Positions 1-9,199 are shown, numbered from the stretch's first letter. The stretch is DNA of 54,261 nucleotides from Nocardia pseudobrasiliensis NBRC 108224 (GCF_001613105.1 NZ_BDBS01000019.1:1-54261); one strand, 5' to 3'. Notes: generated from the letters alone by a model not told the origin. Numbers and translations: made by a program.

Positions 1-386
1 CGGCCGTCGAGCTCGAGGCCGTAGGCCCGGGCCGCGGCCACGGCCAGCGCGGCGAATCCGGAGGCCGACGAGGCCAGGCCCGCCCCGGTCGGCCCGTGAT
101 TGACGGTCCGCACCCGGGCCGCCCGCCGATCGCCCGCCAAATCCCGTACCAGGCCGAGGAATTCGATCACCTTCGCGGCGAAGGTGTCCGATGCGGAAGC
201 CTCGCCCACGGTGACGGTATCGGCCGCGAGATCGTCGTCGACGGCTACGGTCGTGACGGTGGGAAATACGTCCAGGGTCAGCGACAGACTGCTGGTGACG
301 GGCAGGCGCAGGCGCTCATCGCGCTTACCCCAGTATTTGATCAAGGCGATATTGGGATGCGCCGTCGCGGTGACGCCCGCGCTCAT
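1..386 (-). CDS. mvaD: Diphosphomevalonate decarboxylase, N-terminal part (runs off the left edge)
   Basis: This gene would convert mevalonate 5-diphosphate to isopentenyl diphosphate in the cytosol, the last committed step of the mevalonate route. About 128 N-terminal residues are visible. They include the family signature NIALIKYWGKRDERLRLP near residues 12-29, followed by TSSLSLTL, and the GHMP glycine/serine stretch TGAGLASSASGFAAL near residues 101-115. The ATG overlaps the mevalonate kinase stop as ATGA, so translation is probably coupled. It continues the leftward operon HMGR-HMGS-MVK-MVD. The phosphomevalonate kinase and IPP isomerase expected in such operons would lie beyond the left edge. 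What is visible shows no damage. Confidence 0.95.
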   Translation of the reverse strand, partial: MSAGVTATAHPNIALIKYWGKRDERLRLPVTSSLSLTLDVFPTVTTVAVDDDLAADTVTVGEASASDTFAAKVIEFLGLVRDLAGDRRAARVRTVNHGPTGAGLASSASGFAALAVAAARAYGLELDG

Positions 387-1414
387 GGTCGACCCTCCGG
401 ATGCAGTGCGACGGTGCGGCATTGGCGGGCGCCCGCGTCGGTGAGGGCCGTACACAGCCGCCGCGCGGCATCGTCGCCGACGGCAAGGGCGATCACACAG
501 CCGCCCAATCCGCCGCCGGACAGCTTGGCTCCCAGGGCCTGCGCGCGCAGGGCCGCGGCCACCAGGGTCTCGATCTCGGGGCAGCTCACCTCGAGCCGGG
601 CGAGGATCTCGTGGGTCGCCGTCATCTTCTCGCCCAGCTCGGCGAACCGACCGGCGGCCAGATCGGCTGCGGCCGCGGTGGTTATCGCACCCGCGCGTTC
701 CAATATGTCCGTACCGGCCGTTCCCAGCGCCTCGAGCCTGCGCCGCACCGCGGCCACCGCATCGCGGGTGCTGCCGTACACCCCGGTGTCGGCGACGACG
801 AGGACGGGCCGGGCCGGGCCGTCGGCGACGGCCAGCGGCACGGATGTGCCGTGCTGGAACCAGATCGGGCCGCCCGCGCTGATCACGGTGCGGGCATCCA
901 CCCCGCTGGCCTTACCGTGTGCGACGGTCTCGGACCGCTGCACCAGTTCGAACATGGTGTCGCTGTCCAGTTCTCGGCCCCACAGCGACGCCACCGCCTC
1001 GATGATCGCGGCGGAACTGGCCGCGCTGGAACCGAATCCGTGTCCCGCCGGAATGCCGCTGTCGACCGCGACCAGCAGCCCGTCGTCGGGAACTCCGAGA
1101 TATTCGCACACCGCCGAGACCGCCATTCGGGGCACCGCGGAGGTGTCGACCCGGGCCGGGGCGCCCGGCTGGTCGTCGACGGATGAGACCTCGATCACCA
1201 CCGGGCCTTCGCGGCGGCGGGCCCTCGCGCCCACCGACAGCGACGGCACCGGCAGCGATATGGCCGGATGGCCGTACAGCACAACATGCTCGCCGAACAG
1301 GATCAGCTTCGCGCTCGCCCGCCCGCTGCCGACCGCGTCGGCGGCGGCTTCCGGCGTCCGGCTTCGCGCCGATCGGTCGGGTGAGATCAGCACACTATCC
1401 GGTAGCTGCGGCAT
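383..1414 (-). CDS. mvk: Mevalonate kinase
   Basis: Phosphorylates mevalonate with ATP; GHMP kinase superfamily. The 343-residue protein has an N-terminal substrate strand (ASAKLILFGEHVVLYGHPA), the ATP-binding loop PAGHGFGSSAASSAAI near the middle and the C-terminal GHMP motif KLSGGGLGGCVIAL. I place the start at the ATG at 1414 rather than the GTG six bases upstream. A GGAG ribosome-binding site then sits seven bases away, whereas it would abut the GTG. It lies 50 bases after the HMG-CoA synthase gene and overlaps the decarboxylase by ATGA. A complete mevalonate operon beside terpene genes is typical of actinomycete terpenoid and meroterpenoid clusters, because the housekeeping isoprenoid route in these bacteria is normally the MEP pathway. 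Confidence 0.95.
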   Translation of the reverse strand: MPQLPDSVLISPDRSARSRTPEAAADAVGSGRASAKLILFGEHVVLYGHPAISLPVPSLSVGARARRREGPVVIEVSSVDDQPGAPARVDTSAVPRMAVSAVCEYLGVPDDGLLVAVDSGIPAGHGFGSSAASSAAIIEAVASLWGRELDSDTMFELVQRSETVAHGKASGVDARTVISAGGPIWFQHGTSVPLAVADGPARPVLVVADTGVYGSTRDAVAAVRRRLEALGTAGTDILERAGAITTAAAADLAAGRFAELGEKMTATHEILARLEVSCPEIETLVAAALRAQALGAKLSGGGLGGCVIALAVGDDAARRLCTALTDAGARQCRTVALHPEGRP

Positions 1415-1464
1415 ATCCACTCTCCATCAACGTATTCACCCTCGAAGCGGCCGATCGGCCCACA

Positions 1465-2646
1465 TCAGTACGCGTGGACCGCCTGGTAGATTCTGGAATG
1501 CTCGGCAATGCCCCGGAGCCGGAACGGATTATGTCCCTCCGCGGCCAGCACCACCTCCGAACCATCCTCCGGCAACGTCAATTCGCGCAGGGAGCGGTAC
1601 TTTTCGTACGAGATCGGCTCGCGTCGGCTGATCGCGGCCTGATTCTCGGCGGTGCGCAGATGCCGACGATATCCCGGCGCCAGCGTCACCGAGAACAGCT
1701 CCGCCACACTGCCCGAGCCGTAGCTCAACAGCGCCACCGGACGACCGTCGAGATCGTCGGAATGGTCGAGCAGGGAAAGCAATCCGACGAACAGCGAGGC
1801 AGTGTAGCTGTTGCCGATAACCCGATTGTAGATCGTGGTCGGGGCGAGATCGGAGTGCACCCGCGCGGTGGTGGGCTCGATCCCCTTCATCTCCAGCAGT
1901 CGGGTGTGCGCCTTGTAGGCCATCTTGATGAATGGCTGGTGGTAGCAGAATCCGGCGAACTCGCCCACGCCGCGGCCGCCGCGGGCCTCGTAGTCCTTCC
2001 AGGCGTGTTCGACGGCCTCGAGATACGCGCCGATCGACAGTTTGCCGTCGACCAGCGGGGTGGACCGGTAATTGGGCCGCCAGAAGTCCTGGATGTTCGC
2101 GGTGTACAGCCCGGCGGTCTCCTCCAGCACCGCGATATCGGGATCCGCCGAAACCAGCATCGCCACCGCGGCCGCGCCCTGGGTGGCCTCACCGCCGGAG
2201 TCGATATCGTATTTCGCGATATCGCTGGCGATCACCAGGACGCGCTGTTCGGGGTCGCGGGCCACGATGCCCGCCGCGAGCTGCAACGCCGAGGCGCCCC
2301 CATAGCAGGCCTGCTTCAATTCCACCGCGCGACAGGCGGCGGGTAGCCCGAGCAGATCCTGTACGTAGATCGCCGCCGATTTGGACTGATCGATCCCGGT
2401 TTCGGTGGCCAGCAACACGGTTCGAATTCCGTCGACGCCGTGGCGGGCCACGATCTGCTGGGCGGCCGTGGCCGCCAAGGTGACGATGTCCTCGTCGAAG
2501 GCCGGAACCGTCTGGGCGACCTGTCCGAGGCCGATGTAGTACTTGTTGACGTCCACACCGCTGTGGCGCGCCAATTCGGCCAGGTCCATGACGTACCGTC
2601 CGGTCGCCATGGCGATATCGTGAATTCCGATGGTAGGCACCGTCAC
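1465..2646 (-). CDS. hmgS: Hydroxymethylglutaryl-CoA synthase
   Basis: Condenses acetoacetyl-CoA with acetyl-CoA to HMG-CoA. The 393-residue protein has the catalytic triad of the family in context: E82 in ATETGID, C114 in ELKQACYGG and H236 in GFCYHQPF. Length is normal for bacterial HMG-CoA synthases. The GTG start overlaps the HMG-CoA reductase stop (GTGA), so the two are translationally coupled. No acetoacetyl-CoA synthase or thiolase is visible in the operon, so acetoacetyl-CoA would come from general metabolism or from a gene outside the window. The KAS III at 24941 is a possible but unproven alternative source. Confidence 0.95.
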   Translation of the reverse strand: MTVPTIGIHDIAMATGRYVMDLAELARHSGVDVNKYYIGLGQVAQTVPAFDEDIVTLAATAAQQIVARHGVDGIRTVLLATETGIDQSKSAAIYVQDLLGLPAACRAVELKQACYGGASALQLAAGIVARDPEQRVLVIASDIAKYDIDSGGEATQGAAAVAMLVSADPDIAVLEETAGLYTANIQDFWRPNYRSTPLVDGKLSIGAYLEAVEHAWKDYEARGGRGVGEFAGFCYHQPFIKMAYKAHTRLLEMKGIEPTTARVHSDLAPTTIYNRVIGNSYTASLFVGLLSLLDHSDDLDGRPVALLSYGSGSVAELFSVTLAPGYRRHLRTAENQAAISRREPISYEKYRSLRELTLPEDGSEVVLAAEGHNPFRLRGIAEHSRIYQAVHAY

Positions 2647-3704
2647 TGCCCCTTCTCTGAGACTGATCGTTCGAAGTCGAGATGGGTGCGCATCAATTCA
2701 CCCGGATTCGTCTGCGCGGCCATCAGCGACAACTCTCCACACAGCACGGTGGCGGCGGTGATCACCGCGAGCCGCCGCGCATTACCACCGGGCTCCCGGT
2801 CCTCCCGGCAGCCCATGCGCGTGAGGTTCTCCTCGACGAAGTCCAAGGATTTGCCGTTGCCGACGGTACCGACGATGACGTTCGACAGCGTGCAGGAGAA
2901 ATAGAGGTCCCCGTCGCGATCCTCGGCGTGCGTGATGCCCTGCGAACCCTCGACGATATTGGCCGCATCCTGCCCGGTCGCCAGGTAGACGCCCAACAGC
3001 ATATTCGCGTAATGGGCGTTCGCGGTACGGATTCCGCCCGCGACGGTGGTGCCGATCAGATTCTTGCGGACATTGAGATCGGCCACCCGCGCGGCGGTCG
3101 TATGCAACCGCGCCTCGACCACCTCACGCGGAATCAGCAGCTCCGCAACGACATTCTTGCCGCGGCCCAGAATTCCGTTGACTGCGGAGACCTTTTTATC
3201 GGTGCAGAAATTTCCGGATACGGATCCGTAGCGGACGCCCGGCAGCGCCTGCACGATATGCGCGAGCAGGGTATCGGATGCGAGTGTGGTCATATTGTGA
3301 CCGGCCGCGTCACCGGTGGCGAACTCGAATCGCAGGAACAGCAGATTTCCGACGATCTGATGGTGTAGCTCGAGCAGTTCGGCGTAACGGCTGCAGCCGG
3401 ACACGATCTCGCGCAGCCGGGGCAGCTCGCCGACGAGCTGTCGGGCGGCGGCCAGTGCGGTCCCCGCGTCATCGGCCTCCAGCAGCACCGATCGCGTCAT
3501 CCGCTCGTCCACCAGGGTGGCGACGATGCCGCGCTCGGTCAGGCGGGAGATCTTGGCGCCGCGGCCGACCGAGGGCCACAGCGGGGATTCGTAGGTGGCC
3601 AGCGGCACCTCGACCAGACCCTCGGCGACATTGCCGGAGATCTTCATCGGTCCAACCCAGCGCATCGGCACCATTGCGGCACTAAAATCATCGTTGTTCA
3701 TCAC
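2643..3704 (-). CDS. hmgR: Hydroxymethylglutaryl-CoA reductase
   Basis: Reduces HMG-CoA to mevalonate. The 353-residue soluble protein lacks the membrane domain of eukaryotic enzymes. The expected catalytic contexts are present: Glu in ATYESPLWPS, Lys in NFCTDKKVSAVNG, Asp in LATGQDAANIVEG and a C-terminal His in GELMRTHLDFER. The GTG at 3704 is preferred over the ATG three bases downstream because AGGAG lies 11 bases upstream of it. This is the first gene of the leftward mevalonate operon, so the operon promoter should lie in the 283-bp gap to its right. Confidence 0.95.
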   Translation of the reverse strand: MMNNDDFSAAMVPMRWVGPMKISGNVAEGLVEVPLATYESPLWPSVGRGAKISRLTERGIVATLVDERMTRSVLLEADDAGTALAAARQLVGELPRLREIVSGCSRYAELLELHHQIVGNLLFLRFEFATGDAAGHNMTTLASDTLLAHIVQALPGVRYGSVSGNFCTDKKVSAVNGILGRGKNVVAELLIPREVVEARLHTTAARVADLNVRKNLIGTTVAGGIRTANAHYANMLLGVYLATGQDAANIVEGSQGITHAEDRDGDLYFSCTLSNVIVGTVGNGKSLDFVEENLTRMGCREDREPGGNARRLAVITAATVLCGELSLMAAQTNPGELMRTHLDFERSVSEKGQ

Positions 3705-3987
3705 AATCCGAACTACTCCTTGATACGCAGTGTCCAGTGGCTGCGCAGATCACCGTCGCGACCGTGAGCCACCCGCTGCACAGCACAGCATTGCTGTGAC
3801 CTCTTTCCGATAATCGTCGGTATTCATAAAAACCACACGTACGAATCAAAGAATATTTCGATCGCGAACCCCCACGCTATAGCAGCTACTTGTCACAGCA
3901 CCGATATTTCCGGCACGGAATGGCCGCCAGGACCATACACCTCGATATCGAATGTCGTCGAGACCCGACGAATTCCCGACCTCGTCG
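3705..3987 (-). promoter_or_regulatory. Probable promoter region of the mevalonate operon
   Basis: This non-coding gap lies between the UbiA stop and the HMG-CoA reductase start, both on the minus strand. It is visibly richer in A/T than the flanking genes (for instance around 3820-3860). It contains the heptamer TATAGCA at 3878-3884, which recurs upstream of two other operons of the cluster (13978 and 31423). I cannot assign -35 and -10 boxes with confidence. Confidence 0.4.
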
Positions 3988-4920
3988 TCAGCGCACGGCG
4001 GCGACCGTCAACGTGGCGAGAACCGTGAGATGCACGGCGTATTGGGTGATCATGAATGCGCGATACGGGAGGCGACGACCGGCGCGGGTGCGGGTCCGGC
4101 GGGTCGTGGCGGCGATGACGCCGACGGCCGACGCGCCGACGGCCAGGGTGATCGCGGAGGGCAGGAGAATCGGCGCGAAGGTCGGGGTGATGGTCAGATA
4201 GCCGCCGGCGACGAGCACGGCGTTCACGATGATCAGCAGGCGCACCCGCGCGCCGCCCCAGCGGATCACGGGGGTCCGGCGGCCACCGGCCGCATCGCCC
4301 TCGACATCCGACAGATCCTTGGCAAGCGCCCCGACCCCGGCCATCCACAGTGACATCGCGCCACCGAGCAGCAGGACCGGCAGATCACCGTCGCGACCCG
4401 CGGCCTGCCAACCGGCCGCGTAGGTCAGCACTCCTCCGCCCAGTACCAGCAGCGCGGCCGTACTGCCGCGCCGTTTGCCGTAGAACGGCGCGGCCGAATA
4501 AGCGTAACCACAGGTCAGATACGCCAGGATGAGCAGCGGCAGCAACCCGTCCTCGTCGCTGATCACGCCGATGCCCAGCGCGAGCGCGGCGGTGGCCACG
4601 ACCCCGCCCGCGGCGGCCGACAACGGCAGCGAACCGGCGCTGATGGGCCGGGTCGAGCCGTTCGCCCGGTCCTCGGCCACATCCATGACGCCGTTCAACA
4701 CATATATGGCGAGCGTCGCGAGCAGCCAGGCCACGGCCGCGGCCCAGACCCGATCGCTCAGAATCGATGCGCCCAGTAGGGCCGCGGTGCAGAAACGCAT
4801 CAGGACCATAACCTGAACCGAGGTCCTGGACTCCCGCAGAAAATCCTTCGAAAACCGTACCAATAGGGATGATGTCGCTTTATCGGCTATAAACTGGAGT
4901 GTGGAGACGCTCATCTGCAT
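3988..4920 (-). CDS. UbiA-family membrane prenyltransferase (first copy)
   Basis: Intramembrane prenyltransferase expected to transfer a prenyl group from a diphosphate donor to an aromatic or other acceptor. The 310-residue protein has about eight hydrophobic segments. Both Asp-rich motifs of the UbiA fold are present: NGVMDVAEDRANG (N76, D80, D84), followed by RPISAG, and KDLSDVEGD (D202, D205, D209). Both are intact, so it should bind Mg-diphosphate. It lies downstream of no other gene and just ahead of the mevalonate operon on the same strand. It opens divergently from the SDR gene at 5112 across a 191-bp gap. The substrate cannot be read from sequence; within this cluster a chorismate-derived aminohydroxybenzoate is the natural candidate. 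The exact start (4920 or 4914) is uncertain because no strong ribosome-binding site is visible. Confidence 0.85.
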   Translation of the reverse strand: MQMSVSTLQFIADKATSSLLVRFSKDFLRESRTSVQVMVLMRFCTAALLGASILSDRVWAAAVAWLLATLAIYVLNGVMDVAEDRANGSTRPISAGSLPLSAAAGGVVATAALALGIGVISDEDGLLPLLILAYLTCGYAYSAAPFYGKRRGSTAALLVLGGGVLTYAAGWQAAGRDGDLPVLLLGGAMSLWMAGVGALAKDLSDVEGDAAGGRRTPVIRWGGARVRLLIIVNAVLVAGGYLTITPTFAPILLPSAITLAVGASAVGVIAATTRRTRTRAGRRLPYRAFMITQYAVHLTVLATLTVAAVR

Positions 4921-5111
4921 GTCGCATTATGCTATGGCCGTCAACGCCTGTCGAGGAGTCCGCGAATGCCACTGGAGGCCCAAAGGGAGTAAGGGTTTCG
5001 GACGCGGAATGCTACTTTCGCAGCATCTATTCCGCGACCGGGTCAGCTAACGTCCGCGACCGCGTAGTGTGAGCGCCACACGAGTATTTTTATGGGGAAG
5101 GGAGCATTGCC

Positions 5112-5849
5112 ATGAGGGCTGATCAGCGCCGCGTCGCAATTGTGACCGGCGCCGGTGGGTGCCTCGGGGCGGCGGTGGTGCGCCGACTGCTGGCGCTCGG
5201 GTTCATCACCGCCGCGGTGGACCTGCGGGCCTCGTGGTGCGACACCTCACTGGACGCGGTCGGCCCCGGCGGGACCGGACTGTGGGCCTATGGCGCCGAC
5301 CTGCGTTACCTGCACGAAGCCGAGGCGACGGTACTGCGCGTCGCCGAAACACTCGGCCCGCCAACGGTGATCGTGAATACGCCGTTCCCGGGACGCGCCG
5401 ATTCCCTTCCGCGACTACGGGATTGGGAATCGGTGCTACAGGACCGGCTGCGAGCGCCGCTGCTGGTCAGCCGCGCCGCCGAGCCCTATCTGGCCCAATC
5501 CGGCCGGGGCCGGATAGTCAATGTGGCGCGGATCGATACCTCGACACCGCCGCGACCGGACGATCTGGTCGTTCGAGAAACCCTGCACGCGCTGACCGAG
5601 GCCCTGTCCCGTGAGCTCGGACCGCGCGAAGTACGGGTGAACACCGTTGTCGCGGAAATCAACTGCGCGACGCATGCGGCAACCTTCCGGCGAAGCTCCC
5701 GACCGGACCGGTGTATGAAAGCCGAGAGGGAGACCGCGGCCATGGTGGGATTTCTGGTGTCGGAGGCCGCCGGGAATATCTCCGGACGTTTGATCGAGAC
5801 CGGCCATCCGCTGATCAGATCACCTCCGGAAGCCGGCACCCTCCTATGA
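5112..5849 (+). CDS. Short-chain dehydrogenase/reductase-like protein lacking the catalytic Tyr and Lys
   Basis: The 245-residue protein has the SDR Rossmann fold start VAIVTGAGGCLGAAVVRRL, with the TGxxxGxG cofactor loop, and an NTP stretch at the usual NNAG place. Where an SDR has Ser-Tyr-x3-Lys, the sequence reads IDTSTPPRPDDLVVRETL and continues LHALTEAL. The catalytic Tyr and Lys are therefore missing, although the following helix is recognisable. It may bind a nucleotide without classical SDR catalysis, or act as a partner subunit. The ATG follows a good GGGAAGGGAGC site. It is read away from UbiA and converges on the histidine kinase gene (gap 20 bases). A non-SDR role is inference. 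Confidence 0.8.
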   Translation: MRADQRRVAIVTGAGGCLGAAVVRRLLALGFITAAVDLRASWCDTSLDAVGPGGTGLWAYGADLRYLHEAEATVLRVAETLGPPTVIVNTPFPGRADSLPRLRDWESVLQDRLRAPLLVSRAAEPYLAQSGRGRIVNVARIDTSTPPRPDDLVVRETLHALTEALSRELGPREVRVNTVVAEINCATHAATFRRSSRPDRCMKAERETAAMVGFLVSEAAGNISGRLIETGHPLIRSPPEAGTLL

Positions 5850-5869
5850 TTCGACGCCCGGATTCCCAC

Positions 5870-7054
5870 TCATACGGTCGGGCGCTCCTGCGAGATCGGG
5901 ATCCACAGGCTCACTCGGGTTCCACGGCCCGGAACGGAATCGATGTGCATGGTGCCGCCGATCAGATCGGAGCGTTCTTTCAGGATCAACAGGCCGTTAC
6001 CGTGTCCGGCCGCGAGCACCGCCTGGGGGTCGAAACCCTTTCCGTTGTCGATGATGTCGGCATGCACCTCATGCGGTGCGATGTCGATGTGGACGACGAT
6101 ATTCGCCGCGCCCGCGTGGTTGTAGGTGTTGCGCAGACATTCCCGAACCATGATGAACAGTTCCTCGGCCACCGCGCCGGGAATCCAGTCGTCGCTCCCG
6201 TGCACCCAGATCTGCAACGGCGCACCCGATTGCCCCAGTGCCGCGGCGAATCCGCGCAGCGCGGTCTCCAACGATCCCGCGCCGCCGGGACGGCGCAGTT
6301 CGCTGACCAACTCGCGGCTGCGGGCGATCGTTTCCAGAATCGCGTCCTTGGCCAGCTGCACGTGTCGCGAGGGCTGCATCGGCGATTCCGAACTCTCCTC
6401 CGCCCGTTCGCATTCCAGCTCGTAGAGCTCGATCTGGCGCAGCGCCAGACTGATCGAATTACCGATGTGGTCATGTATTTCCCGAGCCAACCTGCGCTGA
6501 GCCTGCTCCTGCGCCTTGCGCATTCGCTGCAGCAGATAGCCGTCGTAGCCGATGGATCCGGCCTCCAGCCGCATTCCGATACCCTTCTGCAGGGTGCGAA
6601 CGGCGGCGATCAACTCGTCTTGGGAGGCTCCCGACAGCGCGGCACAGTCGGCGAGGGCGGTCATGGCCACCTCGCCGAGAATGCCGCCGGCCCGCACCGA
6701 ATGAATCGGGTGGACTCCCTGGCGAACTCGCTCGGCGCCCAGGTCGACGACATCGGTGAGATGGGTGACCTCGGAGCCACCCTCGGTGAGGCTGCGGACG
6801 CAGTCGTCGAAGATGCGCTGGGCCTGCAGTTCGCATTGCTGCCAGACTGTCTCGGCGACCAGGGGACTTCTGATCTCGGCGAGACGATCGTGGTACTGCG
6901 CGATCAGCCCGGGGATGCGTCCCACGAACAGATCCGCGAAATCGGTTGACAGGTCGGCCTCGGCACTGGACTTCCCTCCCGATCCACCTGTCGCGTCCCT
7001 GCCGATCACAGCCATGCCGCCCTTCTTGCGCCCCCCGGCCCCGGGAACCAGCAT
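5870..7054 (-). CDS. NarX-type sensor histidine kinase
   Basis: The 394-residue kinase has a HisKA_3 dimerisation/phosphoacceptor region with H194 in AREIHDHIGNSI. Its HATPase_c domain shows the N-box in RECLRNTYNHAG and the G1 box in IIDNGKGFDPQ, with a further glycine-rich stretch GHGNGLLILKERSDLIGG. I see no clear transmembrane helices; the N-terminal 170 residues are a helical cytosolic sensor region of unknown ligand. This class pairs with NarL/LuxR response regulators. The only one in the window is at 31501-32169, at the other end of the cluster, so the two are a plausible split two-component system. The first ATG is used here; an in-frame ATG at 7015 with AAGGG upstream is an equally likely start and would shorten the protein by 13 residues. 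Confidence 0.88.
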   Translation of the reverse strand: MLVPGAGGRKKGGMAVIGRDATGGSGGKSSAEADLSTDFADLFVGRIPGLIAQYHDRLAEIRSPLVAETVWQQCELQAQRIFDDCVRSLTEGGSEVTHLTDVVDLGAERVRQGVHPIHSVRAGGILGEVAMTALADCAALSGASQDELIAAVRTLQKGIGMRLEAGSIGYDGYLLQRMRKAQEQAQRRLAREIHDHIGNSISLALRQIELYELECERAEESSESPMQPSRHVQLAKDAILETIARSRELVSELRRPGGAGSLETALRGFAAALGQSGAPLQIWVHGSDDWIPGAVAEELFIMVRECLRNTYNHAGAANIVVHIDIAPHEVHADIIDNGKGFDPQAVLAAGHGNGLLILKERSDLIGGTMHIDSVPGRGTRVSLWIPISQERPTV

Positions 7055-7325
7055 CCCGGACTCGGCGCTGAACTAGATCGAATGCTACCCGCGCGAAGTC
7101 CGTCTCCCGAAGATGAGCACCGAAAACTGGTGCGAATCAGCCAACTCCGTCTTAGATTAACTTACCAGTACGTAACACCTCGGGCCAGCCGCGAGCCCTC
7201 CGGAGCGGACACCATCTCGTGGGGGCGCGGGCCTGTCGCCGAAGCCGGCCTGCCATGCTGCACGGGTATGGATTTCCTATCGAAACCGCTGTGCCGCAAG
7301 ACTGTTCGATAGTGGATGGGAAGGC

Positions 7326-7661
7326 ATGTCGAACTATATCCCGGTGAGCGCCCAGCCGACCGGCGCGGATCGCACCGTTCTTGTCGACCAGGACGGAGTG
7401 ACCTGCTGGGTGGAGCGCGTACCGCCCGATCGGTGCAGCAGCCTGCACCGTGACTCGCGCCCGTCGATCACCATAGTGTTCTCCGGCGGACCGGTCGAGG
7501 TGGTCGACGAGCGGGATCACCTGCTCACTCGCGCCGTGCTGACGAACGGACGGGTGATTCGCAGCGGCGAACTGCCCGCGCCGTACCGGCTCTGGAATCT
7601 CGCCGACCGGGCGCTGGTTCTGGTGGTCGTCGAACTGCCCGAGACGGCCCCGATGTCCTGA
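7326..7661 (+). CDS. Small cupin-like protein of unknown function
   Basis: A 111-residue acidic protein predicted to be mostly beta strand: alternating short hydrophobic strands such as PSITIVFSGGPVEVVDE, then a turn and RALVLVVVELPE at the end. This resembles a single cupin or double-psi barrel, but the His/Glu metal motifs are not obvious. The ATG is preceded by GGGAAGGC, a fair ribosome-binding site. It is transcribed alone, divergent from the histidine kinase (271-bp gap) and convergent with the exporter. It may be a ligand-binding or regulatory protein of the cluster. The function is unknown. Confidence 0.6.
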   Translation: MSNYIPVSAQPTGADRTVLVDQDGVTCWVERVPPDRCSSLHRDSRPSITIVFSGGPVEVVDERDHLLTRAVLTNGRVIRSGELPAPYRLWNLADRALVLVVVELPETAPMS

Positions 7662-7680
7662 ACCCGGATCCACGCGAACG

Positions 7681-7712
7681 ACGCCCGGACACCGGTTCCG
7701 GCATCCGGGCGT
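7681..7712. terminator. Convergent hairpin terminator
   Basis: Inverted repeat with arms ACGCCCGGACACCGG and CCGGCATCCGGGCGT (13 of 15 pairs) and almost no loop. It sits in the 62-bp gap between the convergent cupin-like and exporter genes. There is no long T-tract, as is common in actinomycetes. It could serve both directions. Confidence 0.65.
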
Positions 7713-7723
7713 GCGTGAATCCG

Positions 7724-9199
7724 CTATGCGGCGCTGTGTTCGACCGGCGCGCCGCCACCCGGCACGGCCGAGGTGTCGCGCGCGTTGATCGTGCGCAGGG
7801 CGGTCACCGCGGAGATCGCCGCGATGACGCCGCCGACCAGCAGCGCGAGTCCGAGTCCGGAGTTCAGCGCCTCCACCGGGTTACTGCCGTGCGCCAGTTG
7901 ACTATTGGTGCGCGAGGTCGCCAACGCGGTCAGCACCGCGGTACCCAACGCAACGCCGATCTGCTGGAAGGTGTTCAGCAACGCCGCGGCCAGCCCGGCG
8001 CGATCCTCGGGTACGCCCGCGTTGGCCGCGGTGGTGTTGGCCACGAACACCGCGCCCGACCCGACCGCGGCTACCAGCAATCCGGGCAGCAGATCGTGTA
8101 AGTAGGAGCCGTCCACCGAGATACGCGACATCATCACCATGCCCAGCCCGACGACCAGCGCGCCCGCCACGGTTACCGCTCGGGCCCCGATCCGGGTGAC
8201 GAGTTTGGAGAAGATCCCGGCCGTGATCATGATGGTGATGCTGAAGGGCAGGAAGACGAAGCCCGCCTCGAGCTGGCTGTAGCCGAGGACAGACTGGGTG
8301 TAGATCGCGAGGAAGAAAAACATCGGCATCCCGCCCGCCGACGACAGCAGCTGGGTGAGATTCGCCGCGGCCAGTCCGCGGATTCGGAAAACCGATAGCG
8401 GCATAACGGGATTCGCGACCACACGCTCGTTCACCACGAACGCGATGAGCAACACCACCGCCCCGCCCAGCTCGCCGATCGTGCGCAGACTCCCCCAGCC
8501 CTGATCCGGCGCCTCCGCCAGACCGTAGACCAGCAGCATGATCCCGCCGGTGGCCAGCGCCGTGCCGAGCAGGTCGAATCCGCCTCCGATCCGCTTGCCC
8601 CGGTCGCCGGGGATCAGCACCAGGGCGCCGACCAGAACCAGTACGCAGATGGGCACATTGATGAAGAAGACCCAGCGCCATCCGGGCCCCTCGGTGAGCA
8701 GCCCGCTGAGGATCACTCCGGACGCCGCGCCCAGACCGGCGACACCTCCCCAGGCGCCCATCGCGAGATTGCGATCGCGCCCCTCCGGGAAACTCGTGGT
8801 CAGAATCGACAGGGCCGCCGGCAACATGAGAGCGGCCCCGACGCCCTGCGCGAACCGGGCGCCGATGAGCAGCCCGCCGGTGTTCGCCATACCCGCCACA
8901 ATGGCCGATACCGCGATGATTACGCTGCCTGCCATGAGAATTCGCCGCCGCCCGAGCAGATCGGCGAATCGCCCGCCCAGCAACATCAATCCGCCGTAGG
9001 TGAGCAGATAGCCGGTGATGAGCCATTGCACGGTCGACACCGACAGATGCAGCTCGCGCTGAATCGACGGGACCGCGACATTGACGATGGATATGTCAGC
9101 GAAATCGACGAACGCGCCGGTGCACAGCAATGCCAAGGTGAGCTTGCCGCGCGGGGTTGCCAAGAATCCCGAACTCTGTGGAGGTGCACTCAATGTCAC
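7724..9199 (-). CDS. MFS drug:H+ antiporter (DHA2/EmrB-QacA family, 14 TM)
   Basis: Probable exporter of the cluster product or self-resistance pump in the cytoplasmic membrane. The 491-residue protein has about 14 hydrophobic segments. It carries the MFS motif A variant GGRFADLLGRRRIL between helices 2 and 3, the antiporter motif C region GLGAASGVILSG in helix 5 and the early DHA2-type motif FADISIVNVAVPSI in helix 1. I use the GTG at 9199, which has GAAGGG upstream, rather than the longer reading. It is the last gene of the leftward SDR-reductase-prenyl synthase-cyclase operon (70-bp gap to the cyclase). This links it to the terpenoid product. The substrate is inferred from context only. 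Confidence 0.92.
   Translation of the reverse strand: MTLSAPPQSSGFLATPRGKLTLALLCTGAFVDFADISIVNVAVPSIQRELHLSVSTVQWLITGYLLTYGGLMLLGGRFADLLGRRRILMAGSVIIAVSAIVAGMANTGGLLIGARFAQGVGAALMLPAALSILTTSFPEGRDRNLAMGAWGGVAGLGAASGVILSGLLTEGPGWRWVFFINVPICVLVLVGALVLIPGDRGKRIGGGFDLLGTALATGGIMLLVYGLAEAPDQGWGSLRTIGELGGAVVLLIAFVVNERVVANPVMPLSVFRIRGLAAANLTQLLSSAGGMPMFFFLAIYTQSVLGYSQLEAGFVFLPFSITIMITAGIFSKLVTRIGARAVTVAGALVVGLGMVMMSRISVDGSYLHDLLPGLLVAAVGSGAVFVANTTAANAGVPEDRAGLAAALLNTFQQIGVALGTAVLTALATSRTNSQLAHGSNPVEALNSGLGLALLVGGVIAAISAVTALRTINARDTSAVPGGGAPVEHSAA

Noticed and set aside
96..1631. Long plus-strand frames opposite the mevalonate genes
   Set aside because: Typical antisense open frames of GC-rich DNA; the minus-strand genes carry full catalytic motifs.
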